Shown: positions 10,877 through 23,280 of the stretch, piece by piece
Numbering within the stretch: the stretch's first letter is position 1
Layout of the letters: each line of letters starts with the position of its first letter
Assembly (NCBI GenBank): GCA_030386875.1
Contig: JASJYW010000026.1
Span: 9,318,246 to 9,382,245 of the forward strand
Source: Morinoia aosen
Lineage: Eukaryota; Arthropoda; Malacostraca; Amphipoda; Talitridae
Length of the DNA stretch: 64,000 nt
Direction of reading: 5' to 3'
Notes under the pieces: generated by a model
The model's database searches: none
What the model saw: the letters and a program-made list of their open reading frames with translations, nothing else
Told to the model about the DNA's origin: nothing
Translations under genes and position numbers: made by a program

Positions 10877-12244
10877 CTAGCTTAAAAAACTACTTGACTC
10901 GGTTTCCGCCCAATGGACTTCATTTTTACCTCGATTTGAGTTACCTCTACCGCGTAGATACGCCCTATAGTTGCGGACTTCCGTACCGCTCGCTCTACAA
11001 TTCTTTACTACATGCGTTCCACCGCAGGCAAAGCATCCTCTCGGAAAAGTACCTCTTTGCGGTCGACACTCAAAGTGCCCTACCATTGAACAGGAGTTAC
11101 AGTACGGGAACCCGGGCTTTTTCGTGCCTGAAATTCCTCCTGAATTTCCTGCAACCTGACCACTAGAACTACTACTCTCAGACTTGATCATATTACACTC
11201 TAAGGCACCAATTCCTCGATCACCTACATAACTGTTTAATTCTCTACCCCTAATACGGGTATTTCGTGCGAGCCAGGGTCTAGGTACAATCCTACGTACA
11301 CCTGATCGAAAATTCCTACGATAATTTCCAACTGTGCCGTAGCACACCTCACTCTCTGGGAACTGATCTTGCTCTTCCAAAACTTCCTCGACTTCACTAG
11401 TCACTTCACCTACATAACTCTCACTGTCCTGTCTGACATGATACTTTTGTGCGAGAATTTTCTTAGACTCGCTTTGGCTTCGCACTGCGGAAATTAACTT
11501 AGCCAATAACTCCTCTGCAGTGGAAAATTGTGTTTCAAAGATTTTTCTAGCGAACGACTCATCAAATAAAGGACCTAGAATTGATAAAGCTAGACTGTAC
11601 GACATGCTGTCGCCTACGAATTTTTTTAACTCGGCCTGCGTGGTGCAGTTCTGGAAATAAGCGTGGCGCTGCCACCCGAGTGAGTTTGAACTAAGAATAC
11701 TCTCGGTTAACTTCCTTATCTTCGAAAACGCGTTCACGATCTGAGCAGCAAGTGCATTATTTTTAACCAATTTTAACTCGTTTAGATCGCAAGCCAATGC
11801 ATGGATACTCTTTTCTCCTTTTGATACGTAAATGTCCTCAAGTATTTGAACGACCTGATCGAAAGAATAATTCAAGTCGGCGTTAACCAGCTTAGTTACT
11901 ACACTATTGAAATCACCTATGTTCTTGTTAGCGGAGCGTACTAGGAATTCCTTACGACGTTCATCACTGGTGGCATCAGGCAACAAACTTAGATATGCCT
12001 TTAGATTTTGTATGTGAGTGTGAAAACTCTTATTTTCGAGAAACTCAGAATCATGGACCCGTCGTCTTCCCCTGAAGGTAGGAAGCTCTGCATTAGTCAT
12101 AATCGTTCCCATAGGTTGGACATTCATGTTAGCAGCAATATCACGTGCAAGTTGTGTTGCGTTTACATTACTAGGAACACTAGAACTAGGTCCAGCTGTC
12201 GCTGCCGTAGGAGTCGTCATCTTGCTAACTACTGGTTTACTCAC
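10877..12244 (-). CDS. Gag protein of element 1
   Basis: A 455-residue ORF. A Ser/Thr/Pro-rich N-terminus is followed by a capsid-like helical region that clearly resembles gag of element 2 (shared motifs such as FRGRRR near the start, VSKGE and ACDLN). The C-terminal nucleocapsid region has two zinc knuckles: C382-x2-C385-x4-H390-x2-C393, irregular, then C404-x2-C407-x3-H411-x4-C416. It ends at a slippery heptamer leading to pol. Comparison with element 2 suggests the ancestral start is an ATG at 12326; that frame runs into a stop and shifts to the present frame near 12260-12275, so this copy has an N-terminal frameshift. The first in-frame codon of the listed ORF is GTG, with an ATG eight codons further in. 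Gag forms the virus-like particle and binds the RNA. Confidence 0.88.
   Translation of the reverse strand: MSKPVVSKMTTPTAATAGPSSSVPSNVNATQLARDIAANMNVQPMGTIMTNAELPTFRGRRRVHDSEFLENKSFHTHIQNLKAYLSLLPDATSDERRKEFLVRSANKNIGDFNSVVTKLVNADLNYSFDQVVQILEDIYVSKGEKSIHALACDLNELKLVKNNALAAQIVNAFSKIRKLTESILSSNSLGWQRHAYFQNCTTQAELKKFVGDSMSYSLALSILGPLFDESFARKIFETQFSTAEELLAKLISAVRSQSESKKILAQKYHVRQDSESYVGEVTSEVEEVLEEQDQFPESEVCYGTVGNYRRNFRSGVRRIVPRPWLARNTRIRGRELNSYVGDRGIGALECNMIKSESSSSSGQVAGNSGGISGTKKPGFPYCNSCSMVGHFECRPQRGTFPRGCFACGGTHVVKNCRASGTEVRNYRAYLRGRGNSNRGKNEVHWAETESSSFLS
10883..10889 (-). other. -1 ribosomal frameshift site, gag/pol of element 1
   Basis: The minus strand reads T TTT TTA in the gag frame, two codons before the gag stop (TTA AGC TAG). 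Slippage by -1 enters the frame in which pol is read. Element 2 has the identical heptamer at the identical place. Confidence 0.75.
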
Positions 12245-12326
12245 TCGTCCGTATTTAGTTACAGTATGTTTGTTCAGTTCGAACTACTTCGTCCTCACTG
12301 TCCAATGAATCAGGATAATCCGACAT

Positions 12327-13780
12327 AAATTCCCTATTCCACTAAAAATCAACAATTCAATACCCGAATTCTCTGAAAACTCATTCAAAAATTAATATCG
12401 TACTCCGAGAATGACCATAAACACCCTAAAACCAGTTAAAATGATAATAAACACCGTAAATGCATTTAGAACACCCAAAAATTAATTAAAGACAACACCT
12501 CGAAGAACCACCAAAAAAAAATTAATAATCCCCCTTGAATTAATAACCACAAATAGTAGCTAGGAATCAATAGAACACTTCTAATACGTACAAAATACAC
12601 AGTAAATGCAAGAGCGTTAGCGTTAATCTCAATAGTATTCACAAGGCATCAATAACGCTAATACAATTACGTAACCAATACTCCCAATTAAATTTCAGTA
12701 AATAGTGGCACCTTCAAACACCACAATCAGTGCAAATCTTTGCGACTTCTCAATAAAACGTGCAGAGTGCACGTGAATGCTGAAGCTTACGGCAAGGCGG
12801 TAAAAAAATATTGCTGCTGCACAGCAAAAACGTTAAATTCTATCACATTAAAGCTTTAAAAATTGAAATCGAAGTGATTTAGACACCTTCACTATCACTC
12901 CTATCCTATTACACAAAAAAAATCTGACACTTACGATGTAAAGAAGGTAAGGAGTTGTTTACCATCCTAAATCCAGATACGTAGTACGCGGCTGCCTCTC
13001 ACAAAGCTTAGAAACAACTGCTGCCTACCGAGAGTACCGAGCTATACAGGAAGTGGGGCGCGGAAAAAAAAAACCACGGCAATGAGTGCAACAAAAAGAC
13101 TAGCACGCCCGGGAAAAAGCGAGGTAGCACTAAACAAAGAAAAAAATTTTCCACAAAAGACTTAACTGTGTAAAAAATTGAAGACGGCTGAACACGTCTC
13201 TTGCAGGCAATGATGGGCCGCTGTGATGCTGTGCTTGTAGACAATGTTGTCGGCTGGTACAGCAAGATTATACTGCCCTTTATACTGTGCACCCACGTTG
13301 AAGATTTACACTTGTAAACTGAAAGTACGTGTCACTTCACTGCTACAGTCACTGCTACTGTTTTTGTGCAATCTTAGTAATTTATCTCACACAAATTAAA
13401 TTGTTCTTAGCACTTGTAGATTTGAATTCACCTCTTGGTAGAATTGTAGATGTAGAATTCACACAATGGTTGACGCTGGGAAACGCTGCAATCTTTACTT
13501 GAAACACCAATTCAATAGTGTCGTTTTCACACTCGTAGACCAAAATTTTTCGTACGCAGGGGTGAATATAAATTATGAAATACTGTAAATCTACAGTAAG
13601 CTGCCGCCAACAATTCCTAGAGACGATGATTCAAAACACGATGACTGTTCTTCAGGTTGCCAGAGCTGGTTGTTTTCGCTGGAACACATGTGGATTTTAT
13701 ACTGTTCGTAAGGATGTTAACACAGAACTCTTGAAATCCACGTGTAACACTTATGAGTTCACGAATGTGGGTTGAGTTCA
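12327..13780 (-). other. leader of element 1
   Basis: About 1.45 kb of non-coding leader between the primer-binding-site-like sequence and gag. On the minus strand a TATAAAGGG element lies at 13284-13276, followed about 115 nt later by GTCTTTTGTG at 13161-13152. The same pair occurs in the leader of element 2. No protein-coding signal is seen; ORFs here are short and AT-biased. Confidence 0.6.
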
Positions 13781-13800
13781 CCACATGCTGTGCCACCAAA
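13781..13800 (-). other. primer-binding-site-like sequence of element 1
   Basis: The minus strand reads TTTGGTGGCACAGCATGTGG. It corresponds in position and form to TTTTGGTGACCCATG just after the 5' LTR of element 2. TGG is the expected start of a tRNA-primed site. I cannot name the priming tRNA. Only 9 bp (13801-13809) separate it from satellite sequence, where the 5' LTR should be. Confidence 0.6.
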
Positions 13801-13809
13801 CACGCCTGT

Positions 13810-15280
13810 GACACAGGCGGAAAGTGAATATTTAGCCGTTTCCACCGGTCGACAGGGCTAAAATGCGTGTTTTGAGCCATTCCTAGGCCGAATGCGATGA
13901 AAATCACGTCGTTTGCTGTTTCCCGTGGCGACATAGGCGGAAAGTGCATATTTAGCCGTTTCCACGGTCGACAGAGCTAAAATGCGTGTATGGGCCCATT
14001 CCTAGGCCGAATGCGGTGAATATCACGTCGTTTGCTGTTTCCCGTGGCGACATAGGCGGAAAGTGCATATTTAGCCGATTCCACACGGTCGACAGAGCTA
14101 AAATGCGTGTTTTGGGCCATTCCTAGGCCGAATGCGGTGAAAATCACGTCGTTTGCTGTTTCCCGTGGCGACATAGGCGGAAAGTGCATATTTAGCCGAT
14201 TCCACGGTCGACAGAGCTAAAATACGTGTTTTGGGCCATTCCTAGGCCGAATGCGGTGAAAATCACGTCGTTTGCTGTTTCCCGTGGCGACATAGTCGGA
14301 AAGTGCATATTTAGCCGATTCACGGTCGACAGTGCTAAAATGCGTGTTTTGGGCCATTCCTAGGCCGAATGCGGTGAAAATCACCTCGTTTGCTGTTTCC
14401 CGTGGCGACATAGGCGGAAAGTGCATATTTAGCCGATTCCACGGTCGACAGAGCTAAAATGCGTGTTTTGGGCCATTCCTAGGCCGAATGCGGTGAAAAT
14501 CACGTCGTTTGCTGTTTCCCGTGGCGACATAGGCGGGAAAGTGCATATTTAGCCGATTCCACGGTCGACAGAGCTAAAATGCGTGTTTTATGCCATTCCT
14601 AGGCCGAATGCGGTGAAAATCACGTTGTTTGCTGTTTCCCGTGGCGACATAGGCGGAAAGTGCATATTTAGACCGATTCTACGGTCGACAGGGCTAATAT
14701 GCGTGTTTTGGGCCATTCTAAGCCGAATGCGGTGAAAATCACGTCGTTTGCTGTTTCCCGTGGCGACATAGGCGGAAAGTGCATATTTTAGCCGTTTCCA
14801 CGGTCGACAGAGCTAAAATGGCGTGTTTTGGGCCATTCCTATGCCGAATGCGGTGAAATCACGTCGTTTGCTGTTTCCCGTGGCGACATAGGCGGAGAGT
14901 GCATATTTAGCCGTTTCCACGGTCGACAGGGCTAAAATGCGTGTTTTGGGCATTTCCTAGGCCGAATGCGGTGAAAATCACGTCGTTTGCTGTTTCCGTG
15001 GCGACATAGGCTGAAAGTGCATATTTAGCCGATTCCACGGTCGAAAGAGCTAAAAAGCGTGTTTTGGGCCCATTCCTAGGCCGAATGCGGTGAAAATCAC
15101 GTCGTTTGCTGTTTCCCGTGGCGACATAGGCGGATAGTGCATATTTAGCCGATTCCACACGGTCGACAGAGGCTAAAATGCGTGTTCTGGGCCATTCCTA
15201 GGCCGAATGCGGTGAAAATCACGTCGTTTGCTGTTTCCCGTGGCGACGTAGGCAGAAAGTGCATATTTAGCCGATTCCAC
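13810..15280. repeat. 119-bp satellite array, short block up to the first gap
   Basis: Tandem 119-bp monomers resume at GACACAGGCGG. The first ~0.6 kb carries the same rare variants as 2985-3610 (GTGAATATTTAG, GCGATGAAAATC, AATACG, CATAGTCGG, CAGTGCT), so the segment left of element 1 is repeated on its right. This block also holds unusually many single-base insertions and losses (for example CCACCGGTC, GGCGGGAAAG, TTAGACCG), suggesting lower sequence accuracy next to the gap. Confidence 0.95.
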
Positions 15281-15780
15281 NNNNNNNNNNNNNNNNNNNN
15301 NNNNNNNNNNNNNNNNNNNNNNNNNNNNNNNNNNNNNNNNNNNNNNNNNNNNNNNNNNNNNNNNNNNNNNNNNNNNNNNNNNNNNNNNNNNNNNNNNNNN
15401 NNNNNNNNNNNNNNNNNNNNNNNNNNNNNNNNNNNNNNNNNNNNNNNNNNNNNNNNNNNNNNNNNNNNNNNNNNNNNNNNNNNNNNNNNNNNNNNNNNNN
15501 NNNNNNNNNNNNNNNNNNNNNNNNNNNNNNNNNNNNNNNNNNNNNNNNNNNNNNNNNNNNNNNNNNNNNNNNNNNNNNNNNNNNNNNNNNNNNNNNNNNN
15601 NNNNNNNNNNNNNNNNNNNNNNNNNNNNNNNNNNNNNNNNNNNNNNNNNNNNNNNNNNNNNNNNNNNNNNNNNNNNNNNNNNNNNNNNNNNNNNNNNNNN
15701 NNNNNNNNNNNNNNNNNNNNNNNNNNNNNNNNNNNNNNNNNNNNNNNNNNNNNNNNNNNNNNNNNNNNNNNNNNNNNNNN
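15281..15780. other. assembly gap (500 N)
   Basis: Exactly 500 undetermined bases, with satellite on both sides. The round number suggests a fixed-size placeholder, so the true length is unknown. Confidence 0.98.
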
Positions 15781-18700
15781 TATTTAGCCGATTCCACGGT
15801 CGACAGAGCTAAAATGCGTGGTTTGGGTTATTCCTAGGCCGAATGCGGTGAAAATCACGACGTTTGCTGTTTCCCGTGGCGACATAGGCAGGAAAGTGCA
15901 TATTTAGCCGTTTCCACGGCCGACAGAGCTAAAATGCGCGTTTTGGGCCATTCCTAGACCGAATGCGGTGAAAATCACGTCGTTTGCTGTTTCCCGTGGC
16001 GACATAGGCGGAAAGTGCATATTTAGCCGATTCCACGGTCGATAGAGCTAAAATGCGTGTTTTGGGCCATTCCTAGGCCGAATGCGGTGAAAATCACGTC
16101 GTTTGCTGTTTCCCGTGGCGTCAAAGGCGGATAGTGCATATTTAGCAGATTCCTCGGTCGACAGGGCTAAAATGCGTGTTTTGGGCCATTCCTAGGCCGA
16201 ATGCGGCGAAAATCACGTCGTTTGCTGTTTCCCGTGGCGACATAGGCGGAAAGTGCATATTTAGCCGATTCCACGGTCGACAGAGTTAAAATGCGTGTTT
16301 TGGGCCATTCCTAGGCCGAATGCGGTGAAAATCACGTCGTTTGCTGTTTCCCGTGGCGACATAGGCGGAAAGTGCATATTTAGCTGATTCCACGGTCGAC
16401 AGAGCTAAAATGCGTGTTTTGGGCCATTCCTAGGCCGAATGCGGTGAAAATCACGTCGTTTGCTGTTTCCCGTGGCGTCATAGGCGGAAAGTGCATATTT
16501 AGCCGTTTCCACGGTCGACAGAGCTAAAATGCGTGTTTTGGGCCATTCCTAGGCCGAATGCGGTGAAAATCACGTCGTTTGCTGTTTCCCGTGGCGACAT
16601 AGGCGGAAAGTGCATATTTATCCGTTTCCACGGTCGACAGAGCTAAAATGCGTGTTCTGGGCCATTCCTAGGCCGAATGCGGTGAAAATCATGTCGTTTG
16701 CTGTTTCCCGTGGCGACATAGGCGGAAAGTGCATATGTAGCCGATTCCACGGTCGACAGGGCTAAAATGCATGTTTTTTGGCCATTCCTAGGCCGAATGC
16801 GGTGAAAATCACGTCGTTTGCTGTTTCCCGTGGCGACATAGGCGGAAAGTGCATATTTAGCCGTTTCCACGGTCGACAGAGCTAAAATGCGTCTTTTGGG
16901 TCATTCCTAGGCCGAATGCGGTGGAAATCACGTCGTTTGCTGATTCCCGTGGCGACATAGGCGGAAAGTGCATATTTAGCCGATTCCACGGTCGACAGAG
17001 CTAAAATGCGTGTTTTGGGCCATTCCTAGGCCGAATGCGGTGAAAATCACGTCGTTTGCTGTTTCTCGTGGCGACATAGGCGGAAAGTGCATATATAGCC
17101 CTTTCCACGGTCGACAGAGCTAAAATGCGTGTTTTGGGCCATTCCTAGGCCAAATGCGGTGAAATTCACGTCGTTGCTGTTTCCCGTTGCGACATAGGCG
17201 GAAAGTGCATATTTAGCCGATTCCACGGTCGACAGAGCAAAAATGCGTGTTTTGGGTCATTCCTAGGCCGAATGCGGTGAAAATCACGTCGTTTGCTGTT
17301 TCCCGTGGCGACATAGGCGGAAAGTGCATATTTAGCCGATTCCACGGTCGACAGAGCTAAAATGCGTGGTTTGGGTTATTCCTAGGCCGAATGCGGTGAA
17401 AATCACGACGTTTGCTGTTTCCCGTGGCGACATAGGCGGAAAGTGCATATTTAGCCGTTTCCACGGCCGACAGAGCTAAAATGCGCGTTTTGGGCCATTC
17501 CTAGGCCGAATGCGGTGAAAATCACGACGTTTGCTGTTTCCCGTGGCGACATAGGCGGAAAGTGCATATTTAGCCGTTTCCACGGCCGACAGAGCTAAAA
17601 TGCGCGTTTTGGGCCATTCCTAGGCCGAATGCGGTGAAAATCACGTCGTTTGCTGTTTCCCGTGGCGACATAGGCGGAAAGTGCATATTTAGCCGATTCC
17701 ACGGTCGATAGAGCTAAAATGCGTGTTTTGGGCCATTCCTAGGCCGAATGCGGTGAAAATCACGTCGTTTGCTGTTTCCCGTGGCGACAAAGGCGGAAAG
17801 TGCATATTTAGCCGATTCCACGGTCGACAGAGCTAAAATGTGTGTTTTGGGCCATTCCTAGGCCGAATGCGGTGAAAATCACGTCGTTTGCTGTTTCCCG
17901 TGGCGTCATAGGCGGAAAGTACATATTTAGCCGTTTCCACGGTCGACAGAGCTAAAATGTGTGTTTTGGGCCATTCCTAGGCCGAATGCGGTGAAAATCA
18001 CGTCGTTTGCTGTTTCCCGTGGCGACATAGGCGGAAAGTGCATATTTATCCGTTTCCACGGTCGACAGAGCTAAAATGCGTGTTCTGGGCCATTCCTAGG
18101 CCGAATGCGGTGAAAATCACGTCGTTTGCTGTTTCCCGTGGCGACATAGGCGGAAAGTGCATATGTAGCCGATTCCACGGTCGACAGGGCTAAAATGCAT
18201 GTTTTTTGGCCATTCCTAGGCCGAATGCGGTGAAAATCACGTCGTTTGCTGTTTCCCGTGGCGACATAGGCGGAAAGTGCATATTTAGCCGTTTCCACGG
18301 CCGACAGAGCTAAAATGCGCGTTTTGGGCCATTCCTAGGCCGAATGCGGTGAAAATCACGTCGTTTGCTGTTTCCCGTGGCGACATAGGCGGAAAGTGCA
18401 TATTTAGCCGATTCCATGGTCGACAGAGCTAAAATGCGTGTTTTGGGCCATTCCTAGGCCGAATGCGGTGAAAATCTCGTCGTTTGCTGTTTCCCGTGGC
18501 GACATAGGCGGAAAGTGCATATTTAGCCGATTCCACGGTCGACAGAGCTAAAATGTGTGTTTTGGGCCATTCCTGGGCCGAATGCGGTGAAAATCACGTC
18601 GTTTGCTGTTTCCCGTGGCGACATAGGCGGAAAGTGCATATATAGCCGATTCCACGGTCGACAGAGCTAAAATGCGTGTTTTGGGCCATTCCTAGGCCGA

Positions 18701-21700
18701 ATGCGGTGAAAATCACGTCGTTTGCTGTTTCCCGTGGCGACATAGGCGGAAAGTGCATATTTAGCAGATTCCACGGTAGACAGGGCTAAAATGCGTATTT
18801 TGGGCCATTCCTAGGCCGAATGCGGTGAAAATCACGTCGTTTGCTGTTTCCCGTGGCGTCATAGGCGGAAAGTACATATTTAGCCGTTTCCACGGTCGAC
18901 AGAGCTAAAATGCGTGTTTTGGGCCATTCCTAGGCCGAATGCGGTGAAAATCACGTCGTTTGCTGTTTCCCGTGGCGACATAGGCGGAAAGTGCATATTT
19001 ATCCGTTTCCACGGTCGACAGAGCTAAAATGCGTGTTCTGGGCCATTCCTAGGCCGAATGCGGTGAAAATCACGTCGTTTGCTGTTTCCCGTGGCGACAT
19101 AGGCGGAAAGTGCATATGTAGCCGATTCCACGGTCGACAGGGCTAAAATGCATGTTTTTTGGCCATTCCTAGGCCGAATGCGGTGAAAATCACGTCGTTT
19201 GCTGTTTCCCGTGGCGACATAGGCGGAAAGTGCATATTTAGCCGTTTCCACGGTCGACAGAGCTAAAATGCGTCTTTTGGGTCATTCCTAGGCCGAATGC
19301 GGTGGAAATCACGTCGTTTGCTGATTCCCGTGGCGACATAGGCGGAAAGTGCATATTTAGCCGATTCCACGGTCGACAGAGCTAAAATGCGTGTTTTGGG
19401 CCATTCCTAGGCCGAATGCGGTGAAAATCACGTCGTTTGCTGTTTCTCGTGGCGACATAGGCGGAAAGTGCATATATAGCCCTTTCCACGGTCGACAGAG
19501 CTAAAATGCGTGTTTTGGGCCATTCCTAGGCCAAATGCGGTGAAATTCACGTCGTTTGCTGTTTCCCGTTGCGACATAGGCGGAAAGTGCATATTTAGCC
19601 GATTCCACGGTCGACAGAGCTAAACTGTGTGTTTTCGGCCATTCCTAGGCCGAATGCGGTGAAAATCACGTCGTTTGCTCTTTCCCGTGGCGACATAGGC
19701 GGAAAATGGATATATAGCCGATTCCACGGTCGACAGAGCTAAAATGCGTGTTTTGGGCCATTCCTAGGCCGAATGCGGTGAAAATCACGTCGTTTGCTGT
19801 TTCCCGTGGCGACATAGGCGGAAAGTGCATATTTAGCAGATTCCACGGTAGACAGGGCTAAAACGCGTATTTTGGGCCATTCCTAGGCCAATGCGGTGAA
19901 AATCACGTCGTTTGCTGTTTCCCGTGGCGGCATAGGCGGAAAGTGCATATTTAGCCGATTCCACGGTCGACAGAGTTAAAATGCGTGTTTTGGGCCATTC
20001 CTAGGCCGAATGCGGTCAAAATCACGTCGTTTGCTGTTTCCCGTGGCGACATAGGCGGAAAGTGCATATTTAGCTGATTCCACGGTCGACAGAGCTAAAA
20101 TGCGTGTTTTGGGCCATTCCTAGGCCGAATGCGGTGAAAATCACGTCGTTTGCTGTTTCCCGTGGCGACATAGGCGGAAAGTGCATATTTAGCCGATTCC
20201 ACGGTCGACAGAGCTAAAATGCGTGTTTTGGGCCATTCCTAGGCCGAATGCGGTGAAAATCACGTCGTTTGCTGTTTCCCGTGGCGACATAAGCGGAAAG
20301 TGCATGTCTAGCCGTTTCCACGGTCGACAGAGCTAAAAATGCGTGTTTTGGGCCATTCCTAGGCCGAATGCGGTGAAAATCACGTCGTTTGCTGTTTCCC
20401 GTGGCGACATAGGCGGAAAGTGCATATTTAGCCGATTCCACGGTCGACAGGGCAAAAATGCGTGTTTTTGGCCAGTCCTAGGCCGAATGCGGTGAAAATC
20501 ACGTCGTTTGCTGTTTCCCGTGGCGACATAGGCACAAAGTGCATATTTAGCCGATTACACGTTCGGCAGAGCTAAAATGGCTGTTTTGGGCTATTCCTAG
20601 GCCGAATGCGGTGAAAATCACGTCGTTTGCTGTTTCCCGTGGCGACATAGGCGGAAAGTGCATATTTAGCCGATTCCACGGTCGACAGAGCTAAAATGCC
20701 TGTTTTGGGCCATTCCTAGGCCGAATGCGGTGAAAATCACATCGTTTGCTGTTTCCCGTGGTGACATAGGCGGAAAGTGCATATTTAGCCGTTTCCACGG
20801 TCGACAGAACTAAAATGCGTGTTTTGGGCCATTCCTAGGCCGAATGCGGTGAAAATCACGTCGTTTGGTGTTTCCCCTGGCGACATAGGCGGAAAGTGCA
20901 TATTTAGCAGATTCCACGGTCGACAGGGCTAAAATGCGTGTTTGGGGCCATTCATAGGCCGAATGCGGTGAAAATCACATCGTTTGCTGTTTCCCGTGGC
21001 GACATAGGCGGAAAGTGCATATTTAGCCGATTCCACGGTCGACAGAGCTAAAATGCGTGTTTTGGGCCATTCCTAGGCTGAATGCGGTGAAAATCACGTC
21101 GTTTGCTGTTTCCCGTGGCGACATGGGCGGAAAGTGCATATTTAGCCGATTCCACGGTCGACAGAGCTAAAATGCGTGTTTTGGGCCATTCCTAGGCCGA
21201 ATGCGGTGAAAATCACGTCGTTTGCTGTTTCCCGTGGCGACATAAGCGGAAAGTGCATATTTAGCCGTTTCCACGGTCGACAGAGCTAAAAATGCGTGTT
21301 TTAGGCCATTCCTAGGCCGAATGCGGTGAAAATCACGTCGTTTGCTGTTTCCCGTGGCGACATTGGCGGAAAGTGCATATTTAGCCGATTCCACGGTCGA
21401 CAGGGCAAAAATGCGTGCTTTTGGCCAGTCCTAGGCCGAATGCGGTGAAAATCACGTCGTTTGCTGTTTCCCGTGGCGACATAGGCACAAAGTGCATATT
21501 TAGCCGATTCCACGTTCGGCAGAACTAAAATGGCTGTTTTGGGCTATTCCTAGGCCGAATGCGGTGAAAATCACGTCGTTTGCTGTTTCCCGTGGCGACA
21601 TAGGCGGAAAGTGCATATTTAGCCGATTCCACGGTCGACAGAGCTAAAATGCCTGTTTTGGGCCATTCCTAGGCCGAATGCGGTGAAAATCACATCGTTT

Positions 21701-23268
21701 GCTGTTTCCCGTGGTGACATAGGCGGAAAGTGCATATTTAGCCGTTTCCACGGTCGACAGAACTAAAATGCGTGTTTTGGGCCATTCCTAGGCCGAATGC
21801 GGTGAAAATCACGTCGTTTGGTGTTTCCCCTGGCGACATAGGCGGAAAGTGCATATTTAGCAGATTCCACGGTCGACAGGGCTAAAATGCGTGTTTGGGG
21901 CCATTCATAGGCCGAATGCGGTGAAAATCACATCGTTTGCTGTTTCCCGTGGCGACATAGGCGGAAAGTGCATATTTAGCCGATTCCACGGTCGACAGAG
22001 CTAAAATGCGTGTTTTGGGCCATTCCTAGGCTGAATGCGGTGAAAATCACGTCGTTTGCTGTTTCCCGTGGCGACATGGGCGGAAAGTGCATATTTAGCC
22101 GATTCCACGGTCGACAGAGCTAAAATGCGTGTTTTGGGCCATTCCTAGGCCGAATGCGGTGAAAATCACGTCGTTTGCTGTTTCCCGTGGCGACATAAGC
22201 GGAAAGTGCATATTTAGCCGTTTCCACGGTCGACAGAGCTAAAAATGCGTGTTTTAGGCCATTCCTAGGCCGAATGCGGTGAAAATCACGTCGTTTGCTG
22301 TTTTCCGTGGCGACATTGGCGGAAAGTGCATATTTAGCCGATTCCACGGTCGACAGGGCAAAAATGCGTGCTTTTGGCCAGTCCTAGGCCGAATGCGGTG
22401 AAAATCACGTCGTTTGCTGTTTCCCGTGGCGACATAGGCGGAAAGTGCATATTTAGCCGTTTCCACGGTCGACAGAGCTAAAATGCTTGTTTTGGGCCAT
22501 TCCTAGGCCGAATGCGGTGAAAATCACGTCGTTTGCTGTTTCCCGTGGCGACATAGGCGGAAAGTGCATATTTAGCCGTTTCCACGGTCGACAGAGCTAA
22601 AATGCGTGTTTTGGGCCATTCCTAGGCCGAATGCGGTGAAAATCATGTCGTTTGCTGTTTCCCGTGGCGACATAGGCGGAAAGTGCATATTTAGCCGATT
22701 CCACGGTCGACAGCGCTAAAATGCGTGTTTTGGGCCATTCCTAGGCCGAATTCGGTGAAAATCCCGTCGTTTGCTGTTTCATATGGCGACATAGGCCGAA
22801 AGTGCATATTTAGCCGATTCCACGGTCGACGGGGCAAAAATGCGTGTTTTTTGCCATTCCTAGGCCGAATGCGGTGAAAATCACGTCGTTTGCTGTTTCC
22901 CGTGGCGACATAGGCGGAAAGTGCATATTTAGCCGTTTCCACGGTCGACAGAGCTAAAATGCGTGTTTTGAGCCATTCCTAGGCCGAATGCGGTGAAAAT
23001 CACGTCGTTTGCTGTTCCCCGTGGCGATATAGGCGGAAAGTGCATATTTAGCCGTTTCCACGGTCGAAAGAGCTAAAATGCGTGTTTTGGGCCATTCCTA
23101 GGCCGAATGCGGTGAAAATCACGTTGTTTGCTGTTTCCCGTGGCGACATAGGCGGAAAGTGCATATTTAACCGATTCCACGGTCGACAGAGCTAAAATGC
23201 GTGTTTTGGGCCATTCCTAGGCTGAATTCGGTGAAAATCACGTCGTTTGCTGTTTCATATGGCGACAT
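15781..23268. repeat. 119-bp satellite array with higher-order repeats
   Basis: About 63 monomers in the same orientation. Higher-order structure is clear: the block near 18071-18298 recurs at 19024-19251 (953 bp) and that near 16643-16870 lies 1428 bp (12 monomers) upstream. Marked monomers include a 120-bp form with an extra A (GCTAAAAATGCG), one with CATATGGCGACATAGGCCG, and one with GGCTGAATTCGG. The array is cut cleanly at 23268 by the DNA transposon. Confidence 0.97.
20203..22368. repeat. higher-order repeat, about 953 bp, two nearly identical copies
   Basis: Positions ~20203-21413 and ~21156-22368 contain the same ordered series of eight monomers, seven of 119 bp and one of 120 bp. 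Shared markers include GGCCAGTCC, GGCACAAAGTGC, GTTCGGCAGA, GGCTATTCC and TTTGGTGTTTCCCC. Similar blocks recur at ~35072-36371, 43291-43637, 45434-45780 and 48719-49065. Confidence 0.85.
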
Positions 23269-23280
23269 CCCAGGCAGCAA
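23269..23280 (+). repeat. left terminal inverted repeat of the DNA transposon
   Basis: CCCAGGCAGCAA. It matches the complement of 32516-32527 in all 12 positions. Subterminal GGGAC follows at 23290, 23320 and 23328, and GTCCC at 23391. Confidence 0.9.

Larger units (their letters stand above)
3611..13809 (-). mobile_element. Ty3/Gypsy LTR retrotransposon, element 1 (5' LTR missing)
   Basis: Minus-strand retrotransposon set in the satellite. Read in its own direction (right to left) it has a primer-binding-site-like sequence (13800-13781), a leader of about 1.4 kb, gag, pol (protease, RT, RNase H, integrase), two small ORFs, a long AT-rich 3' region, a polypurine tract and a 204-bp 3' LTR. 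Protease-RT-RNase H-integrase order places it in Ty3/Gypsy. I found no copy of the LTR at the right end: the binding site lies 9 bp from satellite sequence, and there is no matching target duplication. Gag and the start of pol carry frame lesions. It is related to, but clearly divergent from, element 2 at 53880-63787. Confidence 0.93.

Noticed and set aside
15182-15797. ORFs of 176-203 residues spanning the N gaps
   Set aside because: They are made of undetermined bases and carry no information; the same applies to 46397-47024.
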